NCBI GenBank assembly: GCA_017620155.1
Contig: JAFZQY010000094.1
Location: 1 to 36,412, forward strand
Origin: Lachnospiraceae bacterium
GTDB taxonomy: Bacteria; Bacillota; Clostridia; Lachnospirales; Lachnospiraceae
DNA length: 36,412 nucleotides
Reading direction: 5' to 3'
The notes beneath the pieces are model-generated. The model did not search any database and was not told the origin of the DNA. It saw only the letters and a program-made list of their open reading frames with translations. The position numbers and the translations under genes are program-made. Shown here piece by piece: positions 33,482 to 36,412 of this stretch. Position 1 is the first letter of the stretch; every line of letters begins with the position of its first letter.

Positions 33482-34443
33482 ATAGATTTTCCTTATCGGT
33501 TGAGATGGCGCCGATGGAGGGTATAACAACAGCAGTGTATAGAAGGGTGTACAGGAAGTGGTTTGAAGGGATAGACAGAACGTACACCCCTTTTCTTGTT
33601 GCCAACCGGACGCACAAATTTAAGACCAGAGAGAAGAAAGAAATAGAAGTATGCTCGCCGGACCTGGTGCCGCAGATCCTGACGAATCAGGCAGAACACT
33701 TCATCTGGGCTGCACATGAACTTCATAAAGCCGGATTCGGAGAGATCAATCTGAACGCCGGATGCCCTTCAGCCACAGTCACAACGAAGAGAAAAGGCGC
33801 AGGAATGCTCGATGACATCCGGGCTCTTAAGTCGTTTCTTGATGAGATCTTTTCGGAAAAAGAAAAAGGTGATCTTCCGGAGATCTCCATTAAAACCAGA
33901 GTGGGCTTTTCGTCATATCTTGAGGCCGAGGATATTGCGGATCTGTATGCGAAGTATCCTTTTTCAAGAGTCATAGTCCATCCCCGCATAAGAGATGATT
34001 TTTATAATAACGTACCGAATACGGAGGCGTTCGGCATCTTTTATGACAGGATACCTCATGAAGCGCTTGTATTTAACGGTGATCTGAAGACCGCAGAGGA
34101 TGTGAGAAAAATCTGCGATGAATTTCCGGAGATTTCGGGTATCATGATCGGACGAGGCCTTCTGGCGGATCCGTTTTTGCCGGAGAGGATCTGCGCCGGT
34201 GCCGATCCCCGGGGTGATGATTTTTCAGACCGGGAAAAGAAAATCCTGCTTAGCTTTCTGGAAGAATTGTATGAGGATTATGAGCGGGAGCTTTCCGAAG
34301 CAACGGCCATCATAAAAATGAAAGAGTTATGGAACTTTATGGCTGTCTCTTTTCCCGATAATAAGAAACAGTTAAAAGCCATCAGCAAATCGCGTAACGG
34401 CAGTGAATACAAAACGGCAGTAAGAAATGGCTTAAGGAGCTGA
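33478..34443 (+). CDS. tRNA-dihydrouridine synthase (Dus family)
   Basis: FMN-dependent enzyme of 321 residues that reduces uridine in tRNA. APMEGITTAVYRR near 11-23 opens the barrel. The catalytic cysteine is in NAGCPSATVTTKRKGAGML (C96). IKTRVG (K139), HPR near 160, and GDLKTAED with GIMIGRGLL bind the flavin phosphate. ATG at 33478 overlaps the upstream stop, and a CGGAGAAAG binding site lies upstream. A TTG at 33460 would start within that site. The clostridial members are sometimes present in several copies; which uridine is modified is unknown. Confidence 0.92.
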   Translation: MNRFSLSVEMAPMEGITTAVYRRVYRKWFEGIDRTYTPFLVANRTHKFKTREKKEIEVCSPDLVPQILTNQAEHFIWAAHELHKAGFGEINLNAGCPSATVTTKRKGAGMLDDIRALKSFLDEIFSEKEKGDLPEISIKTRVGFSSYLEAEDIADLYAKYPFSRVIVHPRIRDDFYNNVPNTEAFGIFYDRIPHEALVFNGDLKTAEDVRKICDEFPEISGIMIGRGLLADPFLPERICAGADPRGDDFSDREKKILLSFLEELYEDYERELSEATAIIKMKELWNFMAVSFPDNKKQLKAISKSRNGSEYKTAVRNGLRS

Positions 34444-34444
34444 C

Positions 34445-35437
34445 ATGAAAAAGAAGAATCCGATAGTAAAAAAAGTCTTTTTGGGCATACTCATCGCTAT
34501 CCTTGCGTTTATCTTAGTCAGGATATGTGTTACGGAAATATATGCGCATAAGATCCCCCACCGGTTTGCTTCTGCGGAAGAAGGAAGAGAACTTCTGCTT
34601 TCGCACACCGGGTATTATGAGAATTTCACACAGAATGATATCGATTACAGGATGAAGAAAAGCGGTGCGACCCTGGATGAATTACTTAAGGCAACCACTG
34701 ATGAGATCGGGGATTTCAATCTTATAGAGAAGTACCTGGTAGACCGTAAGATCGCGAGAATAGCAAGAACCGTGAAGAAGAACGGATACGTACTTCCCCA
34801 GCACGATGAGATCATTTACATCAAGACCGATATGAGCGTGGAAGGCGGCAACAGCGGATATACCCACGCCAATGAGATCTACTTGAATTCCGCGAACATA
34901 TTGTTCAGCTGGATTCCGGGTGCGGGCGATTATTTTGAGCATCTGATCTGGCATGAAATGTTCCATACCCTCTCCAGAAATGATCCCGGGTTCAGAGCGG
35001 AAATGTATTCCCTGATCAATTTCACGGTGGCGGATTCCGATTTTGAACTGCCTCCCTGCGTACGGGATATGTGTTTCAGTAATCCGGATGTGGAACACCA
35101 CGATTCATATGCTACATTTACGATCGATGGTAAGGATACGGACTGCTTCCTGGTATGGATATGTCCCGTGGACTACGCTCAATCCGCTGGAGCAACCGTA
35201 TTCAATAACGAAGCTGTTCTTGTTCCGACGGACGGTACGGATACATATTACGCATTAGATCAGGCAACCAATTTTGACGAAGTATTAGGAACCAATACCG
35301 GCTATGTTATCGATCCGGAAGAGTGCATGGCCGATAACTTTGCAGACGCCATGGAGTATGGTCTGGAGGGCGGATTCGGACAGGGATATCCCAACCCTGA
35401 GATCATTCAGGGCATCATAGGAGCACTCAGTAAATGA
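34445..35437 (+). CDS. Membrane-anchored putative zinc metalloprotease (HExxH)
   Basis: I do not recognise a named family. The 330-residue protein has a basic N-terminus, one membrane segment (about 11-28) and a large probably extracytoplasmic domain. HEMFH at 170-174 is a zinc-binding HExxH motif in a helix-like context (LIWHEMFHTLSR). Downstream, PEECMADNFAD at 291-301 places E293 four residues before D297, the spacing seen around the third zinc ligand of gluzincins. Zinc protease activity is therefore a reasonable inference. Four cysteines (205, 210, 234, 240) might form disulfides. It begins one base after the Dus stop and overlaps the next GNAT by four bases. Confidence 0.7.
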   Translation: MKKKNPIVKKVFLGILIAILAFILVRICVTEIYAHKIPHRFASAEEGRELLLSHTGYYENFTQNDIDYRMKKSGATLDELLKATTDEIGDFNLIEKYLVDRKIARIARTVKKNGYVLPQHDEIIYIKTDMSVEGGNSGYTHANEIYLNSANILFSWIPGAGDYFEHLIWHEMFHTLSRNDPGFRAEMYSLINFTVADSDFELPPCVRDMCFSNPDVEHHDSYATFTIDGKDTDCFLVWICPVDYAQSAGATVFNNEAVLVPTDGTDTYYALDQATNFDEVLGTNTGYVIDPEECMADNFADAMEYGLEGGFGQGYPNPEIIQGIIGALSK

Positions 35438-35943
35438 AAATCAGGGAATATAACGCAGATAAAGATTTTTCGAGTATACAGGGTTGGATCACGGATGAAA
35501 GAACCCACGCCATGTGGTGTGCCAACAAGACTTCTTTTCCGCTTCAAAAGGAATCATTTGACCGGATGCTTGCCGATATAGCCGAAATTAACGGAGACAG
35601 ACCGTACGTTGCGGTGGATGATGAAGGGGAGATTGAGGGCTTTTTCTGTTATTCACTCAATACCGAAACGCAGGAAGGAATGTTCAAATTTGTGATGGTG
35701 GATCCCGACAGGCGCGGAATAGGCCTGGGCGGGGAGATGATCCGGCAGGCCGTAAGACAAGCTTTTGATGCGACCGACGCGAACGCGGTTCAGCTTATGG
35801 TTTTTTCGTCAAACCCAAGAGCAATGAAATGTTATGAAAGCGTTGGTTTTAAGGAAAGACGCAGGCAGGAAGGTGCGTTTACTTATGCTGATGAGGCCTG
35901 GGATCGGATCAATATGATCCTGGACCGATCCGCTATAGAGTAA
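35434..35943 (+). CDS. GNAT family N-acetyltransferase
   Basis: Acetyltransferase of 169 residues. The acetyl-CoA loop is DPDRRGIGLGGEMIRQAV near 90-107. The later strand and helix read VQLMVFSSNPRAMKCYESVGF near 119-139, the usual GNAT C-terminal hallmark. The early part (NADKDFSSIQGWITDERTHAMWC) resembles GNATs of the RimI-like type. ATG at 35434 overlaps the metalloprotease stop (ATGA). Acceptor unknown. Confidence 0.88.
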   Translation: MKIREYNADKDFSSIQGWITDERTHAMWCANKTSFPLQKESFDRMLADIAEINGDRPYVAVDDEGEIEGFFCYSLNTETQEGMFKFVMVDPDRRGIGLGGEMIRQAVRQAFDATDANAVQLMVFSSNPRAMKCYESVGFKERRRQEGAFTYADEAWDRINMILDRSAIE

Positions 35944-35994
35944 GAGCGCAGTTCCGAAGGAGAAAAAAGACCGAAAGCTGATGGTCACGATAGG

Positions 35995-36276
35995 GTGTCC
36001 GGCGGTGATCAGGATACTCCTGTGTCTGTTTCCGCAGAAAAGGATGGTATCTTTGTCTGCATGTGGCTTTACATCTTACTTTCCTTTGCATTCTACATTC
36101 CGGTTGCCGTCGGAGCCGGGCTGATACCGATGCTGGGAATGCTGATGATACCGAAGACGATTTGTTATATATTAAATCCCTATTTACAATTGTGTGTCTG
36201 TGAAAACAAATCGGGATTTCAAATCGCAGGTACGGAACGAGATGGCAATGTTGAACTTGTCAGGTTTTTGCTGTAG
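35995..36276 (+). CDS. Orphan small ORF with hydrophobic segments, possibly degenerate
   Basis: A 93-residue open frame starting at GTG 35995. Hydrophobic stretches lie near 21-46 (MWLYILLSFAFYIPVAVGAG) and 47-60. No family is recognised. There is no good Shine-Dalgarno sequence for the GTG. An ATG at 35981, in another frame and after AAGGAGAAAA, opens only a frame of about 47 codons. This mismatch between the binding site and the longest frame suggests either a small membrane protein with another start or a broken gene. Confidence 0.3.
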   Translation: MSGGDQDTPVSVSAEKDGIFVCMWLYILLSFAFYIPVAVGAGLIPMLGMLMIPKTICYILNPYLQLCVCENKSGFQIAGTERDGNVELVRFLL

Positions 36277-36322
36277 AGATTGTTGGAGTAATCACAGGCC
36301 TTGGTGAAAGGAACAAGAGAAC

Positions 36323-36412
36323 ATGAAAGACTTCAATTCGTATTTTGAATCGATTCCTGAGTTAGAAACAGAGCGGTTGCGATTAACTGCATTTACAAGA
36401 GAAGATATGGAC
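36323..36412 (+). CDS. GNAT acetyltransferase, N-terminal fragment at window edge
   Basis: Open at the right edge; 30 residues are visible. They read MKDFNSYFESIPELETERLR, then LTAFTREDMD, the LETERLRL opening of RimJ/RimL-type GNAT acetyltransferases. ATG at 36323 follows AAAGGAA about ten bases upstream. The rest of the gene lies outside the window. Confidence 0.7.
   Translation, partial: MKDFNSYFESIPELETERLRLTAFTREDMD

Overview
The window looks like ordinary chromosome from a low-to-mid GC Firmicute, most likely a member of the Lachnospiraceae or a close clostridial relative (inference). The reasons are strong AGGAGG-type ribosome binding sites, consensus sigma-A promoters, a lipoprotein signal of the MKKLVALLLTG...VACG type, and an ftsEX / M23 hydrolase / S41 protease cluster preceded by a PucR/CdaR-type regulator. 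I see no rRNA, tRNA, CRISPR array, insertion sequence, phage gene or origin. Genes are tightly packed, and no gene-free gap exceeds about 175 bases.

Layout: (1) 1-1611, an acyl-ACP thioesterase and an S1-domain CvfB-like RNA-binding protein. (2) 1656-7838, a strong promoter followed by a PucR/CdaR-type regulator, ftsE, ftsX, a coiled-coil M23 hydrolase, an S41 carboxy-terminal protease and a PHP-domain phosphoesterase. FtsEX, the M23 protein and probably the S41 protease would act together in cell-wall cleavage at division. (3) 7810-11225, an OFA-family MFS transporter with its own promoter, a terminator, then a GH31 alpha-glucosidase. (4) 11285-14727, a palindrome-controlled gene for a secreted four-repeat protein. 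It runs tail-to-tail, with overlapping ends, into a minus-strand MBOAT / SGNH-like pair that probably O-acylates a surface glycan. (5) 14750-20875, a complete oligopeptide ABC importer in the order oppB-oppC-oppD-oppF-oppA, closed by a strong terminator. (6) 20891-27821, a CDF cation exporter, two half-transporter ABC exporters, and a separate ATPase/permease ABC-2 system. (7) 27821-29578, a radical-SAM protein of the spore-photoproduct-lyase type, a deoxyinosine/uracil-DNA-glycosylase-family protein and a GNAT, all with overlapping ends. (8) 29678-31196, a GNAT with an unfamiliar N-terminal part and a metallophosphoesterase, then a terminator. (9) 31224-32583, a TetR regulator with an elaborate operator and a CPBP membrane protease. 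(10) 32701-36412, a TfoX-like protein, a PNPOx-like protein, a Dus tRNA-dihydrouridine synthase, a membrane-anchored HExxH protein, a GNAT, an orphan small ORF and the start of another GNAT.

Most of the window is recognisable housekeeping, transport and stress biology. Three places best repay a second look. The first is the secreted four-repeat protein, with its palindromic operator and a terminator-like hairpin buried inside the opposing gene. The second is the overlapping radical-SAM / DNA-glycosylase / GNAT trio. The third is the membrane-anchored putative zinc metalloprotease. None of these is proven novel from sequence alone.
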